Shown: positions 9,385 through 18,358, counted from the first letter of the stretch. The stretch is 64,000 bases of DNA from Pseudomonadota bacterium (GCA_023451735.1 JAEXYH010000079.1:62001-126000), one strand, 5' to 3'. Notes: generated by a model from the sequence alone, not told the origin. Translations and numbers: made by a program.

Positions 9385-12300
9385 TCATACTCCTTGCGGC
9401 CGGCGGAGATCGAGCGTCAGGGGAAATTCGGGCGAAGGTGTCTCCGGCAAAAGGGGATAAAATCCTGCCGTGTGACCCCAGGGCTCGAACCGCGCCAGAC
9501 GCCGCGCTTCCGCCTCGTTGCCGTTCACCGGGAAGGTCTCATAATTGCGGCCGCCCGGATGCGCAACATGATATCTGCAGCCGCCAATGGCGCGGCCCGA
9601 CCATGTATCATAAATGTCGAATGTAAGCGGCGTATTAACCGGCAGCATCGGGTGCAGGCCGGATCTCGGCTGCCAGGCCTTGAAACGGACTCCGGCGACC
9701 GAGACGTCTGCCTGATCCGTCTGCTTCAACGGCACAGCGCGGCCATTGCAGGCAACGGTGTAGCGGGACGGATTAGAGGTTTCGAGCCGAACCTGCAGGC
9801 GTTCGACGGAACTGTCGACATAACGGACGGTGCCGCCGATTGCGCCCTGTTCGCCCATGACGTGCCAGGGTTCGAGCGCCTGCCGAAGCTCCAGCTTGGC
9901 GCCTTGGTATTCGACCTCGCCGAAGAAGGGGAAGCGAAATTCGAGCTGTGCCTCGAACCATTCGGGGCGAAGATCGAAGCCGTTTTCGCGCAGGTCCTGC
10001 AGCACGTCCATGAAATCGGCCCAGATGTGGTAGCCGAGCATAAAACGGTCTGCGAGTGCTGTCCCCCAGCGGACGAACTTGCCCTGCAGGGGGTTATTCC
10101 AGAAACGGGCGATCAGCGCGCGGACAAGGAGCTGCTGGGCGAGCGACATGCGGGCATTGGGCGGCATTTCGAAACCGCGGAATTCCACAAGGCCGAGGCA
10201 GCCGGTCGGGCCATCGGGTGAAAACAGCTTGTCGATGCAGATTTCCGAGCGGTGGGTATTGCCGGTGACGTCGGTCAGGAGGTTGCGGAAGAGGCGGTCC
10301 ACCAGCCAGGGTAGCGGCGGCACACCTTGGCCAGGTGCCGGAACCTGCGCGAGCGCGATCTCCAGTTCGTACATGGAATCGTGGCGGGCTTCGTCTATGC
10401 GCGGCGCCTGGCTGGTCGGGCCGATGAACAGGCCGGAGAAGAGATAGGAAAGCGACGGGTGGCGCTGCCAGTGGAGCACGAGGCTTTTCAGCAGGTCGGG
10501 GCGGCGCAGGAAGGGGCTGTCGTTCGGATTGGCGCCGCCGACCACGACATGGTTACCGCCGCCGGTGCCGGTGTGGCGGCCGTCGATCATGAACTTGTCG
10601 GCCCCGAGACGGCTCTGGCGGGCTTCCTCGTAGATCGTTGTGGTGATGTCGACCGTCTCCTTCCAGCTCGACGCCGGATGAATGTTGACCTCGATGACAC
10701 CCGGATCGGGGGCGACGCGGATGACATTGATGCGCTCGTCATGCGGCGGCGCGTAACCTTCGATATGGACGGGCAAGCCGATTCTTGTTGCAGCATTTTC
10801 AGCGGCAGCGATCAGTTCGAGATAGTCCTCGATCTTCTCGACCGGCGGCATGAAGACGCAAAGGCGGCCATCGCGCGGTTCGACGGATATGGCGGTGCGC
10901 ACCGCGCCGCCAATTTCGCCGAGCGTCTGCTCGACGCGGCCGAGATTGGTCGGGTCGCCCGCCTTGAAGGAGGATTCCGGCATGGCCCGACCCTGCGATA
11001 CATGTCCGGCAGGCACGAACACATCCGGCAGAACGGTGCGCGGGATCGAGGGGTCGGCCTCGTGAATATAGGGAAATTGCGATGGGGGAATATAGGGCAG
11101 GGTGCCGAGCGGCAGGCGGTAACCCACCGGGCTGTCGCCGGGCACAAGGAAGATGCGGCCGCGGCGGGTGCGCCATTTCTCGCTGATCCAGCGACGGTTG
11201 GCGGGTGCGCCGCTCGCCTGCGCATTCCATGCCTGCACGGGCAAGACATGGCCGGTGGGTTTCGTCAGTCCGCGCTCAAAGACGCGGGCGATGCGGTTGC
11301 GCTCTTCCGGATCCTTGAGTTTTGAATTGGAGGGATCGACATTGTCCGGCAGCGAGCCTTCCTTGATGATCCATTCGGCCGGGTCTTCATAAGCCGGCAC
11401 CACCATCTCTGCCGCGATGCCGAGTTCGCCGGCGAGTGCCGTCAGGAAGGTTTCGGAATCTTCCTCGCTGGCACCATGGTCGCCGCCTTCCGTTGCGACG
11501 AGGTCCGGGTTCTGCCAGATCGGCTTTCCGTCCTTTCGCCAGTAGAGAGAGAAGGTCCAGCGGGGCAAGCTTTCGCCCGGATACCATTTGCCCTGGCCGT
11601 AATGCAGGAAGCCGCCGGGGGCGAATTTCTCGCGCAGGCGGCGGATCAGGATGTCGGCCTTTTCGCGTTTGGTCGGGCCGACGGCATCCGTGTTCCATTC
11701 TTCCGACTCGAAATCGTCGATGGAGACGAAGGTTGGCTCGCCGCCCATGGTGAGGCGGACGTCCTGCGATGACAGAACGCGGTCTACCTGTTCGCCAAGA
11801 TCGTTCAGTGCTTCCCAGCTTTCATCGGAAAACGGCTTGGTGATGCGCGGGTGCTCGGCAACGCGGGCAACGTTCATCGCGAAGTCGAACGAGGTATTCG
11901 CCTCGCCGAAATAACCTCCGGAGATCGGCGCAGCATTGCGGTAATGCGGCGTCGCCGCCAGCGGAATATGGCTTTCGCCGGTCAGAAGGCCGGAGGTCGG
12001 GTCAAGGCCGACCCAGCCGGCGCCGGGAAGATAGACTTCACACCAGGCGTGCAGGTCGGTGAAATCCACTTCGGTACCGGAGGGGCCGTCGAGCGCCTTG
12101 AGATCGGGCGTGAGCTGGATGAGATAGCCGGAGACGAAGCGGGCGGCAAAACCGAGATTGCGCAGGATCTGGACGAGCAGCCAACTCGTGTCGCGGCAGG
12201 AGCCGAGTGCCGCCGTCAGCGTCTCCTCGGGTGACTGCACGCCGGGTTCCATGCGGATGACGTAACTGATCGCCTGTTGCAGCCGTGCATTGATGCCGAC

Positions 12301-12738
12301 GATCATGTCCACGGTCGGCTGGTCAGGCGACATGTCGAAATTCTTCAGGTAGTCGATCAGGGCCGGGCCGGGCGGCTCCGGGATCATGTAGATCGACAGG
12401 TCCTCGATCAGTTCCTCAGGATATTTGAAAGGCCATCTGGTGGCCTCTTCCTCGACGAAGAAGTCGAAGGGATTGTAGACCGTCATGTCGGCAACGAGAT
12501 CGACCTCGATCTTGAACTCGGCGACCGGCTCGGGAAACACGAAGCGGGCGAGGTAATTGCCGTAGGGATCCTGCTGCAGATTGACGAAGTGATTGTCGGG
12601 CGTGACCTTCAACGAATGCGACAGCACCTTTGTCCGCGAATGGGCGGCGGGCTTCAATCTTATGATCTGGGGTCCGAGACGAACGGGCCTGTCGTATTTG
12701 TAGTGGGTGAGATGGTAGATGCTCGCCTTTATCGACAT
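9385..12738 (-). CDS. Transglutaminase-DUF2126 fusion protein
   Basis: A 1117-residue protein and the first gene of the operon. The N-terminal third is a transglutaminase: bacterial transglutaminase N-terminal region (YHLTHYKYDRPVRLGPQIIRL), then catalytic Cys in GSCRDTSWLL, His in DLHAWCEVY and Asp in GLDPTSG. The remaining part, about residues 320-1117, is DUF2126, with MGGEPTFVSIDD at its beginning and the Gly/His-rich motif DGRHTGTGGGNHVVVGG near its centre. Related domains have been proposed to be amide-bond forming ligases; that is inference here. The order transglutaminase-DUF2126, ATP-grasp/alpha-E, transglutaminase suggests joint synthesis and turnover of an unidentified peptide or peptide tag. 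Confidence 0.93.
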   Translation of the reverse strand: MSIKASIYHLTHYKYDRPVRLGPQIIRLKPAAHSRTKVLSHSLKVTPDNHFVNLQQDPYGNYLARFVFPEPVAEFKIEVDLVADMTVYNPFDFFVEEEATRWPFKYPEELIEDLSIYMIPEPPGPALIDYLKNFDMSPDQPTVDMIVGINARLQQAISYVIRMEPGVQSPEETLTAALGSCRDTSWLLVQILRNLGFAARFVSGYLIQLTPDLKALDGPSGTEVDFTDLHAWCEVYLPGAGWVGLDPTSGLLTGESHIPLAATPHYRNAAPISGGYFGEANTSFDFAMNVARVAEHPRITKPFSDESWEALNDLGEQVDRVLSSQDVRLTMGGEPTFVSIDDFESEEWNTDAVGPTKREKADILIRRLREKFAPGGFLHYGQGKWYPGESLPRWTFSLYWRKDGKPIWQNPDLVATEGGDHGASEEDSETFLTALAGELGIAAEMVVPAYEDPAEWIIKEGSLPDNVDPSNSKLKDPEERNRIARVFERGLTKPTGHVLPVQAWNAQASGAPANRRWISEKWRTRRGRIFLVPGDSPVGYRLPLGTLPYIPPSQFPYIHEADPSIPRTVLPDVFVPAGHVSQGRAMPESSFKAGDPTNLGRVEQTLGEIGGAVRTAISVEPRDGRLCVFMPPVEKIEDYLELIAAAENAATRIGLPVHIEGYAPPHDERINVIRVAPDPGVIEVNIHPASSWKETVDITTTIYEEARQSRLGADKFMIDGRHTGTGGGNHVVVGGANPNDSPFLRRPDLLKSLVLHWQRHPSLSYLFSGLFIGPTSQAPRIDEARHDSMYELEIALAQVPAPGQGVPPLPWLVDRLFRNLLTDVTGNTHRSEICIDKLFSPDGPTGCLGLVEFRGFEMPPNARMSLAQQLLVRALIARFWNNPLQGKFVRWGTALADRFMLGYHIWADFMDVLQDLRENGFDLRPEWFEAQLEFRFPFFGEVEYQGAKLELRQALEPWHVMGEQGAIGGTVRYVDSSVERLQVRLETSNPSRYTVACNGRAVPLKQTDQADVSVAGVRFKAWQPRSGLHPMLPVNTPLTFDIYDTWSGRAIGGCRYHVAHPGGRNYETFPVNGNEAEARRLARFEPWGHTAGFYPLLPETPSPEFPLTLDLRRPQGV

Positions 12739-13065
12739 GCTGCCCCTTCAAATGCCCGTTTCGGGCGTTCCCGCTGGATGCTTGTTTTTCGACCTCATTG
12801 AGTGGGCCGATGCATCGTTATTGCGCGTGAGTTTGTGCAATGCGGAAAGAGAAAGCAAGGAGGATTGCTTGGTTGTCGTGCGGAGGGAATGGAGAGCAAA
12901 CGATCTTCGCCATGCTGTTCTGCGAATTGAACCGCGTCATCGCCAATACAGAGTGATGACAGCCGGAAATCCAAGGTGAAGCCGTGCTGCCTGTACAACC
13001 TTTTACCGCGTGGTAAGTCTGAAGGCAGCATAGACTCATGACATTGCGAGAGGAGCCAGTCGCAG
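12739..13065. other. Divergent intergenic region, no convincing gene
   Basis: This 327-base gap separates the transglutaminase operon (leftward) from the ABC gene (rightward) and so should hold both promoters. An inverted repeat TTACC-GCGT-GGTAA lies at 13003-13016, about 50 bases before the ABC gene start, and could be an operator. Two overlapping minus-strand reading frames of 70-80 codons occur here but have no ribosome binding site and no family-like sequence. Confidence 0.5.
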
Positions 13066-14889
13066 ATGTCTAAAGCGGCCGCAGCAGCACCAGAACCCTA
13101 CGAACTTCCGCTTTCCGGTCAACTTCGAATGATGATGGGGGCGTTCTGGGCCTCGCCGGTGCGCCGCCAGCTTCTGCTTTTGGCAATTGCACTTCTGGTT
13201 ATCATCGTCGCGACGACCTATGCTACTTATCGGCTGAACGAATGGAACGGACCGTTCTACGATGCGCTGGAGCGGCGCGACATGGACGGCTTTCTGCGCC
13301 AGCTCGGCGTATTCGGCATCATCGCCTTCTGCCTGACACTGCTCAACGTGGTTCAAACCTGGCTCAACCAGATTACCGCGTTGAAGATGCGCGAGGGGCT
13401 GGCGCGGGATCTTGCCAATGTCTGGCTGACGCCGGGACGGGCGCTGAAGCTGGCCGGTGCCGGTTCCATCGCCAACAATCCCGACCAACGTCTGCATGAA
13501 GATACCCGCATCCTGGCGGAAAATACCACGGCGCTTGCCATCGGCCTCGTCAACTCGACCATCCTGCTCGGCAGCTTTATCGGCGTGCTCTGGGCGATCT
13601 CGACGGATTTCGGCTTTAATATCGCCGGCCACCATGTGGTCATTCCCGGTTATATGCTCTGGGCGACCATTCTCTACGCGCTGACTGGTTCCGTGCTCAG
13701 CAATGTTGTGGGGAGCATGTTGGCTCGGCTCAATGCCGACCGTTATGCCCGAGAGGCAGATCTTCGTTCGGCGCTGGTGCGCGCCAACGAGAACCTGAAG
13801 CCGATCACGCTTGCCCGCGGCGAGCCAAGCGAACTTGCCCGCGTGCAGGATGCGATCGGCGGCGTGCTCGGCATGCTGCGCAAACTCGCATGGGCGCTCA
13901 CCAATCTTACCTGGGTATCGTCCGGTTTCGGCTGGTTGGCGCTGGTGGCGCCGATCATCATCGCGTCGCCGATGTATTTTTCCGGTGAGCTGACCTTCGG
14001 TGGACTGATGATGGCCGTCGGCGCCTTCAATCAGGTGAATACGGCGCTGCGCTGGTATGTGACCAATTTCAGCGTCATCGCAGACTGGCGCGCGACGCTC
14101 GCGCGCGTGTCCTTCTTCCGCAACGCCTTGCTGATGGCAGATACGCCGGCAAAGGAAGGCGAGGTCATCAGCTATCGGCACGGCGCGGAAGGCGATAGGC
14201 TTTCGATCAAAGGTGTCGAGGTTTATGGTGAGCCGGACCGGGGGGCAGATGGTCACGGCATCAAGCTGAAGGAGGACGGCTTTACCGTCGAGCCGGGTGA
14301 AAGGGTGATGGTCAACGGCGATCCCGGCACAGACCGGCACCTGTTCTTTCAGGCGCTTGCCGGCATATGGCCCTGGGGCAAGGGAGAAATCCGGCTGCCC
14401 AAGGCGGACGGGATGATCCTGATGCCGCAGGAAGGCTATCTCCCAACCGCGAAACTGCGCGATGTCATGACCTATCCTTCAGGTATCCCCGACGTAACGG
14501 ATGATGCGCTGAAAGCCGCATTATTGCAGGTGGGACTCGACCGGTATGTCGAGCATCTGGACAGGGTGGAGCGCTGGGATCGTGTCCTCGACAAGGAGGA
14601 GGAAGCGGCGCTGCAGGTGGCCAATGCGGTTCTGCGCAAGCCGGACTGGCTCGTCATGGACGACGTGCTGGAAGGGCTGGAGCCGGAGGTGCGCGTGCAG
14701 TTGATCGGCGTTCTCGAAGGCCTTGAAGGTACGACACTCGTCTATGTCGGCCGCTCGGAGGATTTTGCCAGCCGGTTCAAGCCGAAGATTTTCCATGTGG
14801 CACCGCTGCATCCGAACGGAACAACCGAGGCGAAGCTTGAGGATGGGGATGACGGGAACGATACCAGACGCGATGGTGAAAACGCATGA
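13066..14889 (+). CDS. SbmA/YddA-type ABC permease with a degenerate ATPase domain
   Basis: The 607-residue protein has the layout of YddA-like exporters: an SbmA/BacA-type membrane domain (about residues 30-340, with YRLNEWNGPFYDALERRD and NPDQRLHEDTRIL) and a C-terminal ABC domain (about 390-590). The ATPase motifs are altered. Walker A reads GDPGTDRH at 418-425 instead of GxxGxGKS/T, the signature LSxGE is LDKEEE (508-513), the Walker B acidic pair is Asp532-Asp533 with no glutamate, and the H-loop histidine is Arg563. The Q-loop region MPQEGYLP is kept. The protein may therefore be non-hydrolytic, driven by another energy source like SbmA/BacA, or paired with another subunit. The start has GAGGAG nine bases upstream. 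It overlaps the DUF1003 gene by four bases (ATGA). Confidence 0.88.
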   Translation: MSKAAAAAPEPYELPLSGQLRMMMGAFWASPVRRQLLLLAIALLVIIVATTYATYRLNEWNGPFYDALERRDMDGFLRQLGVFGIIAFCLTLLNVVQTWLNQITALKMREGLARDLANVWLTPGRALKLAGAGSIANNPDQRLHEDTRILAENTTALAIGLVNSTILLGSFIGVLWAISTDFGFNIAGHHVVIPGYMLWATILYALTGSVLSNVVGSMLARLNADRYAREADLRSALVRANENLKPITLARGEPSELARVQDAIGGVLGMLRKLAWALTNLTWVSSGFGWLALVAPIIIASPMYFSGELTFGGLMMAVGAFNQVNTALRWYVTNFSVIADWRATLARVSFFRNALLMADTPAKEGEVISYRHGAEGDRLSIKGVEVYGEPDRGADGHGIKLKEDGFTVEPGERVMVNGDPGTDRHLFFQALAGIWPWGKGEIRLPKADGMILMPQEGYLPTAKLRDVMTYPSGIPDVTDDALKAALLQVGLDRYVEHLDRVERWDRVLDKEEEAALQVANAVLRKPDWLVMDDVLEGLEPEVRVQLIGVLEGLEGTTLVYVGRSEDFASRFKPKIFHVAPLHPNGTTEAKLEDGDDGNDTRRDGENA

Positions 14890-15620
14890 GCAACCATTCC
14901 TCCGCCACCAGAAACGGTCAGGGCCGAACCGGGCAATGCGTCGTTTGCGGCCGTACCTTTCCGCTATCCAAGCTGCACAAGGCGGCAAGTCTCAGGCCGC
15001 ATCTTTACGAGATGATCGCGGAGGAAGTGAAGGATTGCGCGCCCACCAGTCTGATCTGCGACGAGGACGTCGCACGCTTCCGGCGCCGTTATGTCGAGAG
15101 GCTTCTGGAAGAGGAGCGGGGTGAACTTTCCGATCTGGACCAGAAGGTTCTGGACAGCTTTGAGAAAGGCACGCTGACGGTACAGTCGGACTCTGCCGCT
15201 ACAGCTGACAGAAAGTCGACTTTCGGTGAGAAAGTGGCCGACAAGGTCGCGTCCTTCGGCGGGTCGTGGACCTTCATACTGTCCTTCATCGCCGTCCTTG
15301 TGATCTGGATGGGCGTCAATGTCGTCGGCGTCTTTTCCCAGCCCTTCGACCCCTTTCCGTTCATTCTCTTAAATCTCGTTCTCTCCTGTCTTGCCGCCTT
15401 GCAGGCGCCGGTCATCATGATGAGCCAAAAGCGGCAGGAGGAGAAGGACCGGCTCAGAGCCGAGAACGACTACATGATAAATCTGCGGGCGGAGCTGGAA
15501 ATCCGGCAACTGCACGAGAAGATTGACCACCAGATGGCAAAGCAGTGGGAACGGCTGGCGGAATTGCAGCAGATCCAGATCGAGCTTCTGGAGAAGCGGG
15601 ATGATCCGCGAAAAGGGTGA
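14886..15620 (+). CDS. DUF1003 membrane protein
   Basis: The 244-residue product has an N-terminal cytoplasmic part with a CxxC (CVVCGRTFP), two predicted membrane helices (roughly residues 130-150 and 158-178) typical of DUF1003, and a charged C-terminal helical tail from EEKDRLRAENDY onward that looks like a coiled coil. Function is not known for the family. Its ATG overlaps the stop of the ABC gene, so the two are translationally coupled and may act together in the inner membrane. Confidence 0.88.
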   Translation: MSNHSSATRNGQGRTGQCVVCGRTFPLSKLHKAASLRPHLYEMIAEEVKDCAPTSLICDEDVARFRRRYVERLLEEERGELSDLDQKVLDSFEKGTLTVQSDSAATADRKSTFGEKVADKVASFGGSWTFILSFIAVLVIWMGVNVVGVFSQPFDPFPFILLNLVLSCLAALQAPVIMMSQKRQEEKDRLRAENDYMINLRAELEIRQLHEKIDHQMAKQWERLAELQQIQIELLEKRDDPRKG

Positions 15621-15911
15621 TGGCCCGCGCTCCGATGTCGGGCGCGCCGTTGGTGCAACAAGTTCGTGATACCGCTCGGGTGATCGTTGCAATGGGTCAG
15701 AGACATCGCTAATAAGCCGATGCGCTGGACGACCTGCGCCTTGAAACGTTCCGGGGACGGCCCCGACTCTCTAACGAGATCGGTATGCCGGCAGAGAACA
15801 TTTTTCCCATTCCTGTAGTCTCAACGGTTCGCGAAGTTCGTGCGCCCGGCAACGCTGTCGCGTCGTCGGGGCATCCTGTCTTGCTGCGTCCGTTTCTTAC
15901 CAGAGGACATT
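15621..15911 (+). other. Leader region before the solitary atpB
   Basis: No gene is seen in these 291 bases. Two compact hairpins lie close together: CGGGG-ACGG-CCCCG at 15752-15765 and TCTC-TAAC-GAGA at 15768-15779. They suggest a structured 5' untranslated region of the following atpB, but I cannot assign it to a known riboswitch class. Confidence 0.35.
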
Positions 15912-16658
15912 ATGGCCGGACCCATTGAACAGTTCGAAATCAACACGCTTGTCGATATCGGCATTGCGGGCGTGGACCTGAGTTTTACCAATGCATCGGC
16001 CCACATGGTGCTGACGGTCGTGCTTGCCAGTGCCTTCCTGCTGCTGGCTTCCAGCGGCAGGGCGCTCGTGCCCGGCAGGTGGCAATCCAGCGCTGAAATC
16101 CTTTATGAATTCGTCATGAAGGTGCTGAAGGACAATGCAGGGGAAAGCGGCATGCGTTTCTTCCCCTTCGTCTTCTCGCTGTTCATGTTCATTCTTGTGG
16201 CAAACATGATCGGCATGTTCCCTTATGCCTTTACGGTCACCGCGCAGATCGTGGTGACGTTTGCCCTCGCCGTACTCGTTTTCGCACTCGTCACACTGTA
16301 TGGCATCGTTCGGAACGGGCTTGGTTTTTTCCGGCTGTTCATGCCGACGGGGGTGCCGATGGTGCTTGCGCCGATCATCGTTCCGATAGAAGTGATTTCC
16401 TACATATCACGCCCGGTCAGCCATTCGGTGCGTCTTTTTGCGGTCATGCTGGCGGGGCATATCACGCTCAAGGTTTTTGCCGGCTTCGTTGTCTCGCTCG
16501 GAGGGTTCGGCGCTTTGGGAATGGTTGGAGCCGTATTGCCTCTGTTGATGACGGTCGCCATCACGGCGCTCGAATTCATGATGGCGGGCATCCAGGCCTA
16601 TGTCTTTACCATGCTGACCTGCATGTATCTCAACGACGCCCTGCATCCGGGCCATTGA
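15912..16658 (+). CDS. atpB: F-type ATP synthase subunit a, solitary copy
   Basis: The 248-residue membrane protein has the AtpB family layout with five to six membrane helices. The proton-channel arginine is present (Arg174 in SVRLFAVMLAGH), as are FFPFVFSLFMFI and the C-terminal AYVFTMLTCMYLNDALHP. At the position following RLFA, where most family members have Asn (RLFANMLAGH), this protein has Val178. The start at 15912 has AGAGGA just upstream and matches the family N-terminus; the frame extends further upstream without similarity. Rhizobial atpB normally sits in atpI-atpB-atpE-atpF; here neither neighbour is an ATP synthase gene. It may be a paralogue that can replace the canonical a subunit, or a relocated single copy. 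Confidence 0.85.
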   Translation: MAGPIEQFEINTLVDIGIAGVDLSFTNASAHMVLTVVLASAFLLLASSGRALVPGRWQSSAEILYEFVMKVLKDNAGESGMRFFPFVFSLFMFILVANMIGMFPYAFTVTAQIVVTFALAVLVFALVTLYGIVRNGLGFFRLFMPTGVPMVLAPIIVPIEVISYISRPVSHSVRLFAVMLAGHITLKVFAGFVVSLGGFGALGMVGAVLPLLMTVAITALEFMMAGIQAYVFTMLTCMYLNDALHPGH

Positions 16659-16669
16659 TTGAGAGATCG

Positions 16670-16692
16670 GGCGCCGTTGGCGAGACGGCGCC
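16670..16692 (+). terminator. Possible terminator after atpB
   Basis: An eight-base-pair stem, GGCGCCGT with ACGGCGCC and a seven-base loop, starts 12 bases after the atpB stop. The following TCTTCATG is only weakly T-rich. Confidence 0.5.
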
Positions 16693-16703
16693 TCTTCATG
16701 TGA

Positions 16704-17585
16704 TCACGCCGGTGTCTGCGGGATGTGGGCTGCGTTCGGTCTGCGCAGATTGAAGAGGTTCCCGGTAACGATCAGCGCCGCGCCGACGGCCATCAGCGTA
16801 TCGACCCCTTCGGCATACATCAAATAACCGATCACGGCCGAAAGCGGTACGCGCAGATAATCCATTGGCATCGCCACCGTCGCGTCGGCATAGGAGAGTG
16901 CCTTGGCGATGCAGAAATGTGCGAATGTGCCCGTGAATGCGATGACGAAAATCCAAGGCCAGACGCCGGCAGACGGCCAGGTCCATGCCCGCAGCGCAGG
17001 GATGAGGCCGATGACCGACTGGATGATCAGCATCCAGAATATGATCTTCGTCGCGCTGTCCGTGCGGGTCAGAAACTTTGTCGCGATAAAGGAAACGGCG
17101 AAGAAGAATGCAGCGCCGAGCACGACGAGATGACCGGGATCAAGCGGTGCCGCACCGGGCTTGATGATCAACAACACGCCCACAAGACCGAAGCCGATCG
17201 CCACGCATTTACGCCAGGTCAGACGTTCACCAAGGAAGGTTGCCGCCATAAGCGCTGCCCAGATCGGTGCGGTAAATTCGATGGCTATCACCTGGGCCAG
17301 GGGAATCATGGTGATCCCCATCAACCAGGTCGCCTGGCCTACGTAGTGGGCAACGTTACGGCCGATATGGCCCGGCAGAATGCCTGTTCGCATCGCCTTG
17401 AAGCCGCCTTCGCGAAAGACGAAGGGAAGAAGCATGAAGAAGGCGATGACCGAGCGCATCTCCATAGCCTGGAAAACATCGATTTCGCGTGTGACCTCGC
17501 GCCCGGACACCGCCATCAACAGGAAGAGGGCGATCGATGCCATCATCCATGCGGCCGCCTTTGCGATCGATTGCGTGTTTTCCAC
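16704..17585 (-). CDS. EamA/DMT-family permease
   Basis: The product has about ten hydrophobic helices arranged as two EamA repeats of the drug/metabolite transporter superfamily. Typical segments are MEMRSVIAFFMLLPF in the first repeat, AIEFTAPIWAALMAATFLGERL at its end, and the related C-terminal segment. GTG at 17585 is preferred because GAGGAGA lies just upstream; longer frames exist to 17621. Substrate unknown; relatives export amino acids, nucleosides or drugs. It is a single-gene unit converging on atpB. Confidence 0.85.
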   Translation of the reverse strand: MENTQSIAKAAAWMMASIALFLLMAVSGREVTREIDVFQAMEMRSVIAFFMLLPFVFREGGFKAMRTGILPGHIGRNVAHYVGQATWLMGITMIPLAQVIAIEFTAPIWAALMAATFLGERLTWRKCVAIGFGLVGVLLIIKPGAAPLDPGHLVVLGAAFFFAVSFIATKFLTRTDSATKIIFWMLIIQSVIGLIPALRAWTWPSAGVWPWIFVIAFTGTFAHFCIAKALSYADATVAMPMDYLRVPLSAVIGYLMYAEGVDTLMAVGAALIVTGNLFNLRRPNAAHIPQTPA

Positions 17586-17704
17586 CCCGTGTCTCCTCAT
17601 GCGGTATGCCAAGTCCGGCAATGCCCTATCGTGTTTCGGGGGGTAAAGGAAATGGCCTTAACGCCACAGCTGAAATCGCCGCTGCAAGGCCATCGCGGCG
17701 TTCC

Positions 17705-18277
17705 TCATACTGTAAGACGTGCCAGCTGCGGACCGATGATTGCGGCGAAGATCTCGGGTTTGCCAAGTGCCCGTGCGGAAAGCATTGCGCCGTGGACCGA
17801 CGCCATCAGTATCTGCGCCTCGTCTTCCGGCGTTCCACTCAGTTTGAACAGCTTTTGCTCATCGCCGGCCTTCAAGACCGAGGTGAGCCAACGGCCCAGA
17901 TTTTCAAAATGCCGCCTGACATGCGAGGAGACCTCTTCCGGCAGAAGCTCCATTTCACTTGCCAGCATCGCGCAGATGCAAAAAGGCTCCGAAGCTTTTG
18001 TGATGCATGAACGCCAGTGATCGAAATAGGCCTGTAACTGATCGATCGGATTTGGAAGATTGGCGGATACCAAATTCAGGCCGTCTTCCGCCTGCTTTGC
18101 GTAACGCTGCAGCAGAACGGATACGAGCTGCGCCTTGGTGGGGAAGTGGTGGTGAATGCTGGCTTTTCGAATGCCTATGGCGTCCGAAATATCGGCATAG
18201 CTGAAGCCGTTATAGCCACCTACGGCAATCTGCGCCTGTGCCACGTCCAATATTTTTTCCGAGGTTATCTGCGTCAT
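17705..18277 (-). CDS. TetR/AcrR-family transcriptional repressor
   Basis: The 190-residue protein has an N-terminal helix-turn-helix of the TetR type (SYADISDAIGIRKASIHHHFPTKA, about residues 29-52) and a C-terminal ligand-binding helical domain. It is transcribed divergently from a small membrane-protein gene, and a near-perfect palindrome lies in front of that gene at 18373-18400. The likely role is repression of that gene and perhaps of itself. The ATG at 18277 is preferred over an upstream TTG. Confidence 0.9.
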   Translation of the reverse strand: MTQITSEKILDVAQAQIAVGGYNGFSYADISDAIGIRKASIHHHFPTKAQLVSVLLQRYAKQAEDGLNLVSANLPNPIDQLQAYFDHWRSCITKASEPFCICAMLASEMELLPEEVSSHVRRHFENLGRWLTSVLKAGDEQKLFKLSGTPEDEAQILMASVHGAMLSARALGKPEIFAAIIGPQLARLTV

Positions 18278-18358
18278 ACCTTGCTGCCTATCTTCCGGTA
18301 GGAAGGGCGTCAATATCCATAGCTGATCCGGCTCCCGAACTTGTGACGAAGTTAAAGA

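Noticed and set aside
12795..13039. Two small minus-strand frames of 70-80 codons
   Set aside because: No ribosome site, no family-like sequence; they overlap each other and the divergent promoter region.
13036..14340. A 434-codon minus-strand frame
   Set aside because: It is antisense to the ABC protein gene; the composition is that of a shadow frame.
16725..18020. A 431-codon plus-strand frame across the EamA and TetR genes
   Set aside because: It runs antisense through two well-supported minus-strand genes and their gap; no domain is recognisable.
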